From the NCBI GenBank assembly GCA_977006965.1, contig OZ345352.1:4681083-4745082 (forward strand): a stretch of 64,000 nucleotides of DNA, in the 5' to 3' direction. Position 1 is the first letter of the stretch. Every line of letters starts with the position of its first letter. This document shows positions 24,876-35,269 of the stretch, one piece after another. The notes under the pieces were generated by a model. That model worked only from the letters and a program-made list of their open reading frames with translations. It was not told where the DNA came from and made no database searches. This DNA comes from Phymatolithon calcareum (lineage: Eukaryota > Rhodophyta > Florideophyceae > Hapalidiales). Position numbers and translations under genes: made by a program.

Positions 24876-25231
24876 GACACATTGTCAAGTCCCATTCCAT
24901 CATTTCTTTCTTTATGCAGTTTTCGGAGTTGTTTCTCAACTCCCCATCCTTACGGCTACAGTAGATATTTCATACTTAGTTTGACACATGTCGCCCGCAT
25001 CCCGCCGGACCATGTTCCCGTCCACGCACAGGAACGTGCTTTCGATCATTTGACTCCCAGTGAGGAGGAAATACAATAATACCCTGCTCTGCCGTCCTAG
25101 AGTTTCCTCTGGCTAGGAAAGTCTGCATGTCGCTTACTGGAGGAGTACTTATTTTTTATTCTCTTTTGTACTTGTATTTCAAATTCTCCGTGTGCATTTA
25201 AACAGAGCTACTCGTAAAATCCTATCAACGA

Positions 25232-25947
25232 TCACTTCTTCTGAATGCTTTCCTTGCGCTGTGTTCCGTACAGACGCCGGCCGCGGATGTTGTCTACATA
25301 CCGATGCACAGTTGCCTTGTGCACGTTACGATCAACTTTGTGATTCCTGTGCTTGCACAAGAGCTGCAAATGAAAAGAATGCTTCCTTCCCTCGGTGAAA
25401 ACGTCATCTTCTGGAACGCCTGCGTACGCCCACGTCATGTTCGTCTGCGCGATGTACATAGAATTTGGTGGAATAGCCACGCGTTTCTCGCGCAGCCGCG
25501 GGTATGGAGGTCCTGGATTATTGTAGAAGTGACTCATGGTCCACACGAATAAATGCAAAGGATTTCTTCCGGTCGCCAGGACAATAAAGGAGGACTCTTT
25601 TCTCGCATCAACCTCGTACTCAGGAGTCATGCTGAATTTTTCCTTGGCTCCTGCACCCCGCACTCCTCGAATTCCCCCACAACCAGACATCCTGGTACAG
25701 GGATCCTCATTTGTACAGGGTTGTTGCACATAGGATGCACCATTGCCTTCATGGTGCACTCCATCTCGAATTTCCATAGATAGGCTTCCGTTAAAAGCTC
25801 CTCCACGAAATCCCGCAGGTGCCTTTCACGCGAAATTTTCCTCAGTCCCTCCTCCGCCTTCCATCCCTTCTTTCCGTTTCCAATATAGTCCGGCAACGAT
25901 ATCGAATATGTCTTCTCTTGATCTTCGAACAGAAAAATGTTCTCCAA
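25232..25947 (-). pseudogene. R1 family, C-terminal part (diverged, minus)
   Basis: Two overlapping minus frames (25,947-25,627, then 25,777-25,232) together parallel the R1 C-terminus. The helical region ends GVQEPRKNSA, where the 23.6 kb copy has RVQEPQRAF. It is followed by ESSFIVLATGRNPLHLFV, against ASFILVGTGRDPLPLFV. One frameshift separates them. The copy is much more diverged than the two + copies, so R1 is an old multi-member family. It extends about 110 codons further at the C-terminus than they do. Function unknown. Confidence 0.45.
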
Positions 25948-26047
25948 ATCTCCATAACATAGTTCATGGCATATGGTTCAAATCCGATGCTCCAGAAGTC
26001 TAGCACGAGACAGAATCCGAGACAATCTAGCTGACTTTTCGGCACCT

Positions 26048-26136
26048 CGAAGATTGTCAAAGAATTCAAAGCTGCATAATTCTCCAATTTATGCAGCTTT
26101 GAATTATGTGACTTCGAAGATTGTGGTTTAGCATAA
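26048..26136. repeat. Fold-back element H6
   Basis: A hairpin with the AATTCAAAGCTGCATAA core as in H1-H5. The outer TATGATA ends are degraded (right end TTTAGCATAA). Confidence 0.75.
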
Positions 26137-26188
26137 CGAACCTATCAGTATGATAAGATTAAAATCGTGCGACAGGAGGAGAAATTCG

Positions 26189-26292
26189 TTATGATAACCC
26201 CTGTCAGCCGCGGACGGAGTTTCTAAGCTGCATAAATTCCGAATTTATGCAGCTTGGCAACTCCGTCCGCGGCTGACCAGTTGTTATCATAA
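26189..26292. repeat. Fold-back element H7
   Basis: Ends TTATGATAAC and GTTATCATAA. Outer arms carry CAGCCGCGGACGGAGTT and its complement; the inner stem is AAGCTGCATAAATT around a short loop. It has the ends and inner core of the other H elements but an unrelated outer arm. Confidence 0.85.
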
Positions 26293-26309
26293 CAATGTTT
26301 GCGCTGCCT

Positions 26310-26600
26310 ATTACAATTTTTCCAGTTGACCCAATGAATTTCAGTCCAGCATCATTGGATTCTTACTCTATATCTTACACCGTTAAATGGAGCTATTGTC
26401 ACTGTATATGTAATGAAGAAGAAGTCTTCACATCCCTGGGTGATGTGCAATAAACAGTAGTTCAGAAACATGACCTAATGTGTGAAAAAAGTTTGCCTCG
26501 AAAGATTTTGTGCAATAGACAAACAAAACGAGCAAATCAACAAATGGAATTAAACATTTACGGAACAATGCCGTTGCTCTGAACATAAGAACTGGAGCTC
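26310..26600 (+). pseudogene. R1 family, N-terminal fragment
   Basis: Close nucleotide match to 22,570-22,760 and 50,800-50,990 (CCAATGAATTTCAGT, then ACCGTTAAATGGAGC, then AAGAAGTCTTCACATCCCTG), including several stops. Starts just after H7. Confidence 0.6.
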
Positions 26601-26729
26601 TTCGGGCCATAATCGGCCCAGCACGCCTTCAAACCCGGGTGATAAGGGAAGAGGTTGGCGAGGAGCCTCTCGTACATCCGGGTGCACGTATCATCCTGTA
26701 TGCAAGAGGCGTAATTTCAGTCCACCAAA

Positions 26730-26827
26730 ACGTATTATATCAAGGTAAGCCCTCTGATTTCCGTCACCTTCTCGGCTCGAGCAGAGAAGGTCACGGAAAT
26801 CAGAGGGGTTACTTTGATATAATACGT
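26730..26827. repeat. 44-bp-arm hairpin with CTCGAG loop
   Basis: Arms 26,730-26,773 and 26,784-26,827 are complementary with only a few mismatches (ACGTATTATATCAAGGTAA.. outer end). The 10-bp loop is GGCTCGAGCA. It lies within repeat F; copy 2 at 36.3 kb keeps one arm and the CTCGAG but not the full hairpin. Confidence 0.9.
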
Positions 26828-26946
26828 CTTTGATACATAAATATGGATCTCCCGGCCAGAAGTGAACGGACAATCAAAGAAGAGAGATGGCATTGCTCTG
26901 AGAATCTGCACACGAGATTCTGCTCTGAGGTTGGTTAACGCCACCG

Positions 26947-27245
26947 TTGAGGGATTCTAAAATGAAAAGTATGGAAGTAATTCCGTACGATCCAGTTTGC
27001 AAGGCCTGCAATTCTGGTTCCAAGGAAACTACCGAACACCAAATCCTACGATGTGGTGGACATTCCGACTCACGACGAAAATATATTGGCCGAGTGGGAA
27101 AAACGACTGTAGAAGAGGTATGCCGTGAGAGACCCCTAGCCGAACTCAAATTTCTGAACAATGAAATGCTGTTGCAAAACAGCTCTAGACGCTTATCATA
27201 AGTGTGAGCGATCTTTCCGCAATAAAGAAAGAAAGAAAATAAAAA
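26947..27245 (+). pseudogene. LINE 3' end (zinc-finger tail and A-rich end)
   Basis: An 84-codon frame contains C-x2-C..T-x2-H-x4-C (CKAC..TTEHQILRC) followed by an Arg-rich stretch, the pattern found at the C-terminus of many non-LTR retrotransposon polyproteins. The stop at 27,199-27,201 is followed by a short 3' end with CAATAAAGAAAGAAAG and an A-rich tail ending near 27,245. No RT is present, so this is a typical 5'-truncated insertion. Confidence 0.6.
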
Positions 27246-27906
27246 GTTACAACTTCCTCCCTACCGTTCCAGGAGGTAATTGTCATGGTATCATACAGTA
27301 TCCTATTTGAATGGCTGATTTCTTAGCTCCCTCACACACCACGGATCATTATCGTGCAATCAGAGCGCTAATGAATTCGTATTATACATATTCCCGATGT
27401 TAAAGCCGGCAGATTGAGCTCCATCATGGACACGATGATCATCTGTGATGATCATCATCGACCGCAGATACCAAGCAAGCTGAGGCAAGCAGCGAAAAGT
27501 GTCCGCAACACGCCGAGCTTGTCAACAAGCAATCAACATTGGGGATGGCAATGATGATTGCAATGCGTAATGGACAAGATACAATTTCCATCTTGCGCGA
27601 AGCTTAGATATAGCGTACATTACTGGGCATGAGCATCGATATTATTATATCAACTATACCATAAAAGTTTTCTTGTGACATTTCATATCAAGCTTTTTAC
27701 AATATATCACGTGATGTCTAATCATAACAAAAATGAGTGAATTTGACGAACAACCGAAAATATTTCAAAACGTTAGCCTTTTTTAAACAAAGACAAACAT
27801 TTCAAAATATCTTTGGTGGCAGGCAAATCCGTCTTGATCATAAGAGCTGCTTCTCCAATAGACAACAGAAGTCAGTTATGATATCATATGATTTTCCAGA
27901 ATATTT

Positions 27907-27992
27907 CATCACTGCGGGAGCACGGCAGCATTTTGGCCCAAATAAACCAAACAATTTTCGGGCCAAAATGCTGCCCTGCTCCTGCAGTGATG
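27907..27992. repeat. 33-bp-arm hairpin
   Basis: Arms 27,907-27,939 and 27,960-27,992 (CATCACTGCGGGAGCACGGC.. and complement) with a 20-bp AT-rich loop. The outer flanks carry TATGATATCATA and TATCATA, the same ends as the H elements, so it may be another member with an unrelated stem. Confidence 0.85.
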
Positions 27993-28069
27993 GATATATC
28001 ACCTGAGTTCGGATTATCAGCTCCGGACGATTTCCGATTGATATTCTATCATACGATTTATAAAATATA

Positions 28070-29131
28070 GGGGAATGTACTAAAATGACCACGTAGTTTG
28101 CTGCATTTACTAAAATGACCACCATGCATGGGTGTTGCTATGATTATAGCTTTGGTGTAAAGCGGGGCAGCATAAAATTATAGGGTCCAGAAATAACATC
28201 AGTTTATTGATCGGAGGGGGGCTGAGAAGGCCGCTGGGGCTCAACGGCTTCCTTGCAGGAGCGCTTATTATGGCCAGGTTTGTTACATTTCTTACACGTA
28301 ACGGACAGGTCAGATTCAGAGCCAGCTATGAGAGGCCTTTATTTTGGCCTTCCTGGCCGGCACCTAGTCACCGGAGGAAGATCGGCATGCTCCGGAAGTA
28401 AACCACTTAGATCCGGAAGCGGTGGCATTACTATTTCTCCTTGATAAATCTTGAAAAATGTGGATTTTTGATACCAGCTTCCAACAAATTCCCCCAACGG
28501 CAGCGAGGATTCTGGGAGGAAACGACGAACGTATAGAATTGACGCACAGGCACGAATGAAAGGGTATTCATACTCCTGCCAATGCATGCACGTGCATGAA
28601 CGGTCATCCAAATTCACCTTCGTGAGTGGATGCAGCCCATTTGGAATGAAAAATTGCCGTAAATCTGGTTTTTGTGCTTTTCAGGACGGCAAACGTGTAA
28701 CCCTTTAGTGCAGCATGGGTGGAAAGAGCTGACTTTAGGATATTCTTGGACTGGAAAAGAGCACCAATATCAATTTCGGTCGTAAACGGCCTGTCCATTG
28801 TCGAAGACGGTAGCTTGAATCGGATGGTTTACCGAAAAATCGAAATCGGCAAGGTCGCCGAGCGGCTTTATTGGGACAAAACTGTGGAAATGTGGGACAT
28901 GGCGATCTTCGAACAAATTGTTCCGTTTCGTCCTAGGGCAGATCCGTTTACAAACCGAAATAATTGTAAGATCAAGACGTTGGCACCTGGGAATGTATCG
29001 GTCTCAACGGACCTGAGCGATGGACCGTTTGCTAGATGCTGACAGAAAAGTACAGGATCATAACTACACCCATGCATGGTGGTCATTTTAGTAAATACGG
29101 CAAACTACGTGGTCATTTTAGTAAATTCCCC
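28070..29131. mobile_element. MULE-type element 1 with target duplication
   Basis: The 64-bp terminal inverted repeats (28,070-28,133 and 29,068-29,131) differ at three positions. They are flanked by a 9-bp duplication with one mismatch (TAAAATATA / TAAAATATG), as expected for Mutator-like elements. Each terminal repeat contains the motif ACTAAAATGACCAC twice, 30 bp apart. The interior holds a transposase gene lacking its catalytic region. Near-identical ends suggest fairly recent activity. Confidence 0.9.
28210..28798 (-). pseudogene. MULE transposase with catalytic core deleted
   Basis: Read on the minus strand. The first frame (28,798-28,604) has the N-terminal DNA-binding phrase FAVLKSTKTRFTAIFHSKWA, typical of the MULE N-terminal domain. 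At 28,604-28,617 it passes into another frame with a SWIM zinc finger (SCTCMHWQEYEYPFIRACA, the last His replaced by Arg), then CRPGRPK. A final frame has the zinc knuckle CKKCNKPGHNKRSC and ends at about 28,210. Where the D-D-E catalytic domain should be there is nothing, so it was deleted. The element could move only with transposase supplied from elsewhere. Confidence 0.7.
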
Positions 29132-29289
29132 TAAAATATGTCAATCGAACATGATAATATTATTATCACGTTCTTTCTGGCATATCAATATTCATATCAG
29201 CTCCTGGAATTTACGTGATGCTCATTCCAATACAGGACAGCATTGTTGGTCGAAAACCGTGAAAAGTGTTAGAGATGAAAAACAAGGTC

Positions 29290-30690
29290 TTTGCTGACCC
29301 TGTCCTTTACTTCTTCCCTTCTTGCTGAGTCTGCTAGTCAGAACTTCGGCAGGGGCTTATGTAGAGCAAAAGAGTGCTGCATAAATGCAGGACTCGGTAG
29401 CTACAAGTCATGTGCTACCCACGATGTTAAACGGTAAGACTAGTAAAGGTTGAATTGTGCTTAGGAGTGTGTCCGTAAGTTGTCACCTTGGGAACACCAT
29501 CATACATCGGAACAATCATGTACCGTGTTGATGTAGTATTGACAGTGACCCAAGACACGCATATCAACAGCATTCCAATGTGACGTCATGACTCTCACAA
29601 TTTTCATTACGTAGCACCGAGGAGGATTTTAAAAAGTACGAAAGGTCTTCGAGGAGTGCCACGTACTGCCCGGTTATTCAGTTGAAGGGGATACCGGGGT
29701 ACCTTAATAAATGACTAATTAAGATATTGTATCATACCCCCGCTGTCTTGCACTTGAAAGAAGCCTCCATGAGTAGATTGATGAAGATACAGTCTAGTCA
29801 AACATGTAGAACTGCTTGCAATAATAGAGGTTTTGCAGACCAAAAAGCTTTATCATAATGAGATAGATCACGCGACGAACAACCTCCGTTGTCGTCCATC
29901 GCCCATGATCTCCCCTGCCAAGCTCGACGGCGCAACAGCATAGCAGACATCGAATGGCGAAGGTGGCAACTCGTTGCACTCTTTGTGACGAGAACCCACA
30001 TCTTTTGCAATCCATACTATCGAAGTTTCAGTCAAAATTAAAGGAGACTTGTCATTCTGCTGCAAAATTGCACTTTGCAAGATAAATTTAAATATATTTA
30101 AATTTAATTTCTTCTAGCTATACGCCAACTCGGTCAAGGCGATTGGGTTCCACGAATGCGGGTTCTGCAGCTTAAGGGGTTGCAGTTCTACGGGTTCGAC
30201 TGTTTTGCATTGAATATTTTATTCATCATATTGATTACAATCCTTATTTCAAGCTCTCACGTTGGGGGTTGCACAAAGATCTGCAATAACTATTATTCAT
30301 ATTGTTCTGACGTCTGCCCTCTCATCGTTCAGATTGAGGAGATGCTCCACATGGACGGACTATCTGTTCAGCATTGCAACAAAGCCCATTAGACACAGCG
30401 GCGTCATAATTTCTTACAGGGGATTTGAAATTGAGTGGATTTATTGAGAATAGACCATGTTTCTCAACTTGAGGAAGTCTGCACCTTTCTTAGCGTTCTA
30501 CTAGACTCGAAACTTCAGTTGCCTTAATCAGAATATCGTACTATCTCGTCAATGGCTCGGGCCACGTTGTTCTCCTCTGTAGGCGTCCATGTAGGCTTCT
30601 TCAGGAAACTGCTCAGTGTTCAAATTGCCCATGCTCCTTGACTGCCCATTTTTTCTATCAACTTCGGCGAATTTTTTGGAAAGTGACCTA
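29290..30690. other. No recognisable gene
   Basis: Short overlapping ORFs only. A single TATCATACCCCCGC end-like phrase at 29,731 resembles an H-element end without its partner. Confidence 0.3.
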
Positions 30691-30694
30691 CACA

Positions 30695-31000
30695 CTATCT
30701 AGTGCAGAGGATTCCGTGCCTGCTTTCTTTCATCCTCACTGCATGGTGGGGTAGAGCATTCTTGGAAAAGGTAATTTTCCTGACACGGCGTTCTTCTTGC
30801 TGTTCCCAGACTTGCCGGAGGGCACATCTATCTTGGAGGTCAGTTGGCGCGTTCGATTTTTGCATGCGGTCGAACGCTTCGAGTTCCAGCTCTGCCCCAG
30901 CGTCTTTTGTCTCTTCCTGAGCCTTTCCAAGTCTTCGTCGTAACTTCGAGAGCAGGTGCTGTCGGCTGAACACCCAAGGCTCTTTTTGACATAGCTTCAT
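30695..31000 (-). other. Charged minus-strand ORF beside LINE RT
   Basis: A 101-codon minus frame, helical and rich in Lys/Arg/Glu (LRRRLGKAQEETKDAGAELE). It abuts a + strand LINE reverse-transcriptase fragment. It could be the inverted 5' portion of that LINE, but no domain confirms this. Confidence 0.25.
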
Positions 31001-31084
31001 TAGTCTGATCCAGTGCCGCCCTGGGAATCAAACTTTTCGAGGTCTCGACAAGCTCATCCTATAGGAATTCGGCACATTACAAAT

Positions 31085-31800
31085 GTTGAATCTCCCATTT
31101 ATGGGTTTCCAACCGCTTAAAGGCACGAAATGGGCTCTTCTGCTGTGTACGGTTGCTGTAAGAAGAGGAAGAATCACCAGTGCAGTACTTGATGTGAAGT
31201 CAGCGTACGACCGTGTATGTATGCATGTAAACTGCTTTCTTCCCGATGGGGCTCGCAAGGCAGTGCTTTATTGCTGAATTATCATCTACTTAGATTGCAG
31301 CAGGGCGTTATTGCTGCTAGGTAATTACGAAAGCACTCCTTCTTCTCTGCCTGTCGCTCAAGATATGATTTGATCCCACCCGGAGCAAACGCGGAGGTCC
31401 CCGATAACCCCGACACTGTTCAATATCCTAATGAATAACGTGGCAGAAAAAGTAACGGCAGTGCCTTTTCTATGCTCGAACGGTAAACGGATGTCATTAT
31501 AATAATGGGAAGCAATCAAGAGGGCCCCTCCAAAACACGATGGATGTATATCTATATTGGCTCAGGACTATGGAATGACAAGGTGGACCCAAAAGTGCTC
31601 AGATCGGCTGCGCAGCGATATGGATGTTAAGCTGGACAATGGTCTGCACCTTGTGCAGCTTGGACAGCTGCTGTGACATCAAGTACCACTCGTATCTGTT
31701 AACGTCTACTGGAGCCGTAAGGATGCGGAGTTGTCCCATCAGCTTCGAGAAATCTCACAGTAAAAGAAAGAAATAAAAAAAAGTGTTCAGCAATATTTCC
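31085..31800 (+). pseudogene. LINE reverse transcriptase fragment (+)
   Basis: Visible RT motifs: GFQPLKGTKWALLL then AVLDVKSAYDRV (palm motif A with catalytic Asp), and in another frame SPITPTLFNILMNNVAEKV (motif B). A later frame has TRWTQKCSDRLR and LDNGLHLVQLGQLL, resembling the region after the YxDD box. The YxDD box itself is not clear. Several frameshifts and stops are present, and an A-rich stretch (AAAGAAAGAAATAAAAAAAA) at about 31,763 could be the 3' tail. Non-functional. Confidence 0.6.
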
Positions 31801-32800
31801 AAGGCAGAAGGCAAGAGAAGAAGAAAAATTTATTTCTAGAAAAGATAATTTCTACTGGTTTGCACGGAAATCAAAGATAGAGAAACGACAGAACACCTCG
31901 GTACGACAATCGGCGAAAAAGTAATCCGCGACGGTAAGCTTCTGGATTATTCACCTACGTAGGCCTGAAGATACGGCTGAAGATGATGAATACGTTCAGA
32001 ATGACAAGAGGGCAGTGGTCCTCCAATCAGGATCGCCTGAATCACCGCTGAAATATTTAAGACCCCTAGCAGGGCTGTAAACGATATGCTTGGTTTGGCA
32101 ATATATTGCACTCTGCAATCGTTATCCTTGATTGAAGTCACCTCAGATATTGCAATATAGATCGCATTGCCTGTACGTTGTATCGGTGATTGCATTGTGC
32201 TTGACGGCGACGAACACGTTCTGATTCTTTCTGTACTGTGCGTTTATCGCCTTACACGTATAGTAACTTCATTCATGCGATGTAGCAACGGAAGGCGGCA
32301 ATTCTCTTGCAAGGATCGTTGTTCGTACTGCTACAGTATCAGTACCCGTCGGTACTGCCACGATGAGTGTCCAGAAATGAAAAGATTAGAATCTGCATCC
32401 CTGTGTACGGATCTGTGATCTCATATTTTGGTAGTACAGTCATGGATTGCAGTCGATATTGCCAGCGTCTTCATGATTGCAATCTGTCCCGCAAACGGGA
32501 TTGCTGAAATGATTCTACTGCGTATTGCGATATGAAGCGCAGTACCGGGCAATCATATTCTTTACAGCCCTGACTCCTAGTACATTGTTCGGCGACGTCT
32601 GGCACACGAATCTTAAAACTGCACATCGCCGTCAATCGTTCTAGTTCCTGATGTATACACGTGCAAATAAGCTTATTACCCAAACAGAAGCTCTTCATTT
32701 ACTTCAGGTCATGTACATAACTAATCGGACTAAACGAACAGACGCTTGAGTACGCAAACATCTGGAACAGAATTCCTGCACGGTCCTGCGCATGGTCCTG
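31801..32800. other. No recognisable gene
   Basis: Short ORFs. Several copies of ATTGCAATAT / ATATTGCA-like phrases at 32.09-32.56 kb, without clear periodicity. Confidence 0.3.
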
Positions 32801-32805
32801 TTGTC

Positions 32806-33456
32806 TTACATCATGATGTTGAGCTGGCTATCGCTGGAGGGGACAACTTCACCATTAGAAGTTGCAGCCTTTGCATCAGCTGCGGAGGCGGACACCACAT
32901 TCATCTTGCTTCCATCACTAAACGTCACCTGTGCCAACTTGATATACGCATACACGGTGGTTGGAATAAAGCTAACGCCATGCGCCTTGAGCGATCCGCT
33001 TATCCTGGTCTGAGTCCGCGTGAACTCGTTCAAGATCTCCTTTGCTGCGCTTGCTTTTTGGCTGTAGTTCGTCTGCTTCTCAGCCGAGGCCTTCATATCT
33101 TCTTTAGATACGCTTGCGTCCAGACCACAACCGATCCATTTCAAGAACGGAATGTCGAGTCCACCTCTGAAGTTCGCCTTCCTTTTGGAGTACTCCACCT
33201 TCTCCGACTCTGTCAGCTGGTTCTGAAATGAGATGTCCTTCTTGTCAAGAGTCCTGGAATCGACGGCATTCATAGTTATAGTGTAGTTCAGAGTACCGCT
33301 AGTACCCTTTTGCACTGTGAGTCCAGCTCCTGCGGTCCTTGCATATCCGGTTTGGCTTTCCTCCATAGCATATGTGGCAAGCTCTGCACTTTCAATTTTA
33401 AACGTCTTGATGTCGACCTGGGGCATGTCTACGATTTTAAGCATTTCGTAACTCAT
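32806..33456 (-). CDS. Hypothetical protein, 216 aa, apparently intact
   Basis: Open, clean coding sequence. I choose the ATG at 33,456 (context CCAAAATGAG; protein starts MSYEMLKIVDMPQ) rather than the longer frame to 33,633, because a TATA box lies at 33,559-33,566, so the longer start would be upstream of transcription. No signal peptide or membrane segment follows from this start. Features: Thr/Ser-rich beta-like middle (GTSGTLNYTITMNAVDS), a Gly/Trp patch with the only Cys (FLKWIGCGLDAS), a charged helix (KASAEKQTNYSQKASAAKEI) and a Ser/Ala-rich tail. I recognise no family. It is the only gene-length frame here with start, promoter and no lesions. A truncated relative of its 5' end lies just upstream. 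Confidence 0.65.
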   Translation of the reverse strand: MSYEMLKIVDMPQVDIKTFKIESAELATYAMEESQTGYARTAGAGLTVQKGTSGTLNYTITMNAVDSRTLDKKDISFQNQLTESEKVEYSKRKANFRGGLDIPFLKWIGCGLDASVSKEDMKASAEKQTNYSQKASAAKEILNEFTRTQTRISGSLKAHGVSFIPTTVYAYIKLAQVTFSDGSKMNVVSASAADAKAATSNGEVVPSSDSQLNIMM

Positions 33457-33558
33457 TTTGGTGGGCGTGGGGATGTAGGTCTCGGTAATCGTTTGGCTTT
33501 TGGGAGTTGGAGTGTGTTGCGCTTGCCGGAAAAACATGTGCGGTTGTATGTCGGTGGC

Positions 33559-33566
33559 TTTATATA
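33559..33566 (-). promoter_or_regulatory. TATA box of the 216-aa gene
   Basis: TATATAAA on the minus strand, 103-110 bp upstream of the chosen ATG. The pogo transposase at 44.3 kb has TATAAG at a similar distance (about 95 bp), supporting this core-promoter layout. Confidence 0.55.
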
Positions 33567-33705
33567 GTAGTAAATGTGCAAGTAGAGTGAGCATTTGGGT
33601 GAGAAAAGTTGTAATATTCAAGTCAATATACATGAGTGATGATGAAGATCCAGACTTCAGCCAATAACAACGTAACTTCCGGTAAGTCTCAGCATTTTTT
33701 GAAAG

Positions 33706-33735
33706 ATTCCCTTATTCCTTATTCCCTATTATCCC
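33706..33735 (-). repeat. Short interstitial telomere-type repeat
   Basis: Degenerate tandem CCCTTATT, CCTTATT, CCCTATT, ATCCC. This is the complement of the AATAGGG repeat at the right end, so its G-rich strand is the minus strand. Confidence 0.6.
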
Positions 33736-33739
33736 GCTC

Positions 33740-34090
33740 TATTCCTCGCAAGGCCCGCCCAAGGACCAGAGGTGGGTTTTTGTAGACCACCTTGATGTGG
33801 AACATCCTCCATAGGAAATTCTGCACCGGAAAAAATCAAGTCAAATATTCTTGGCAGTCGAAACTTTTCGAAGTATACGCTTGTGTTGATATCACCAGAT
33901 GCTTTGGTAACTACTTTCATTCTTCTTCAGTATTTGCTTGGCTCTTCGGAGCTGGAGTGTGTTGCACTTGCTAGATTAAACTTCAGTGGTGCTTTATCGA
34001 CGGCTTTACGTAGTTGGAAATGTACAAGTACAGTGAATATTTGTTTTAGAATATCTATGATTTTCAAGCCGGTAAATAGGGGATGATGAG
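33740..34090 (-). pseudogene. Truncated relative of the 216-aa gene's 5' region
   Basis: The segment 33,930-34,080 resembles 33,490-33,640 (GGAGTGTGTTGCACTTGC against GGAGTGTGTTGCGCTTGC, then the GGCTTTACGTAGT and AAATGTACAAGTA.AGTGA phrases). It therefore copies the promoter/5'-leader of the intact gene. A short frame (33,920-33,729, MKVVTKASGDINTSVYFEKF) begins where the coding start would be, but similarity fades. The copy ends beside the interstitial telomere-type tract. Confidence 0.4.
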
Positions 34091-34289
34091 TACTGTATGC
34101 TACAGTGGCTCCCGCCTATCAAGATGTACCAAACCCGACAGTCTCGCGGGATCCCCTAAGTTCGGAACAAGCTCATGGTCGTCCTGGACTCTTGCTATGT
34201 GTATGTTTCACAATCATCGTAAAACATACATACACCAGTGCTGAGAATCTGAAATCCGTGACATAGCAGATAGGATCTGCATATGATGA

Positions 34290-34425
34290 TATGGCACTTT
34301 GCCCTATTGGCAAAGACATTCACGGAGCGCTCAGAACCATTTCCAAACAGGCACTGCCTCTGCTGTCAGAGTTCTTTGCCACACGAAAGAGAATTTCTCT
34401 GAACGTGAGCTGCACCAGCTAATGG
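34290..34425 (+). pseudogene. Coding fragment, possibly LINE C-terminal region
   Basis: A short frame reads MALCPIGKDIHGALRTISKQ and ALPLLSEFFATRKRI before a stop. It looks like real protein sequence. It loosely resembles the region after the RT in some LINE proteins, but there is no diagnostic motif. Confidence 0.25.
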
Positions 34426-34639
34426 CTACCTTGGTGTCATTGGTGTCATGTACCATGCATTCGACTGCCCTTGCCGTTAATCGTCGGCAACTGGACCTAC
34501 TCGCTGTAACTTAAAGTAGGCGAGCGTGTCCCCATAGGCAAGGAATATCGTTTTGCAACGCTCATCCTAAAATAGACGGTGACCCTAGAGACGCATAACT
34601 ATATTGGTGCATTGTAGGTGGGCCAGCAGTTAGTGGCCC

Positions 34640-35122
34640 TCAGAGGGCTATGCTAGGTGCGGCAAAGATCAAGTCGACGTCGGTTGATGGAGGCTGCGGT
34701 GAATGAGGAGTGTGCGCCGTTAATCTTGAGGGGAGGTACCGCGGCGTTGGGCAATGCGAGATATAGGGCGGGAGGCCACGATCGAATATGGGCCCAACAC
34801 GGCCGTACGGGTCCATTGCAAGTGGGTGGAAGGCAATGTGCTGCTCGTCAGAGGGTGTGCCATATTTTTTCAGTTTCCTCTTCTCCGCTGATCGCACTGC
34901 CCAGTCAGCGTCCCAGCCATCGTTGCGCACATATGGGTCAGAGTAGGAACTAGTGAATGTGAGCAGGTAGGCTTGTGCATGGGATGAAAATAGTTTATCA
35001 GAAAAGAAAAGATAAAAGCGGCCTGACTGAGCCCATGAAAGTGTTCGTCTTAAACTACTGTACTGATTTTGCTCCCTCCGAATACGCAGAATCGAGGCAG
35101 ATACTACCAACATGTCCATCAT
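34640..35122 (-). pseudogene. Coding fragment, possibly LINE C-terminal domain
   Basis: A 160-codon minus frame. Its middle (DAD, AVRSAEKRKLKKYG and FHPLAMDPYGRVGP) recalls the C-terminal domain of some LINE polyproteins (..A..AE..K..KY...F.PL..D..GR.G..). The Pro/Ser-rich end looks non-coding. A possible decayed retrotransposon end; not confirmed. Confidence 0.3.
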
Positions 35123-35181
35123 TTCTAAATTTTCCTTGCGAGCAAAAATCTACCAAGTATAGGTTATCGCTTGAAACTTAA

Positions 35182-35264
35182 GGGACCGGCCATGATGAAG
35201 AATCAAGAGGGACCAAAATCACGCCCGCGGGACTACCGAGTGATTTCGAATCATGGCCGGTCCC
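35182..35264. repeat. Hairpin with GGGACCGGCCATGAT arms
   Basis: Outer arms GGGACCGGCCATGAT and ATCATGGCCGGTCCC are perfect. A second inner pair (AATCA / TGATT) and a GC-rich centre give a fold-back of about 83 bp, unrelated in sequence to the other hairpins. Confidence 0.85.
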
Positions 35265-35269
35265 GAAAG

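Larger units (their letters stand above)
26640..27600. repeat. Dispersed repeat F, copy 1
   Basis: Segments match 36,180-36,720 in the same order: GTTGGCGAGGAGCCTCTCG, TGTATGCAAGAGGCGT, GGTAATTGTCATGGTATCA, GCTCCCTCACAC, and CATGGACACGATGATC. The LINE 3' end at 26.95-27.25 kb lies inside copy 1 but not copy 2, so it probably inserted after duplication. Confidence 0.6.

Noticed and set aside
33457-33633. Longer N-terminus for the 216-aa gene
   Set aside because: The extra codons span the TATA box and the expected transcription start, so they are unlikely to be translated.
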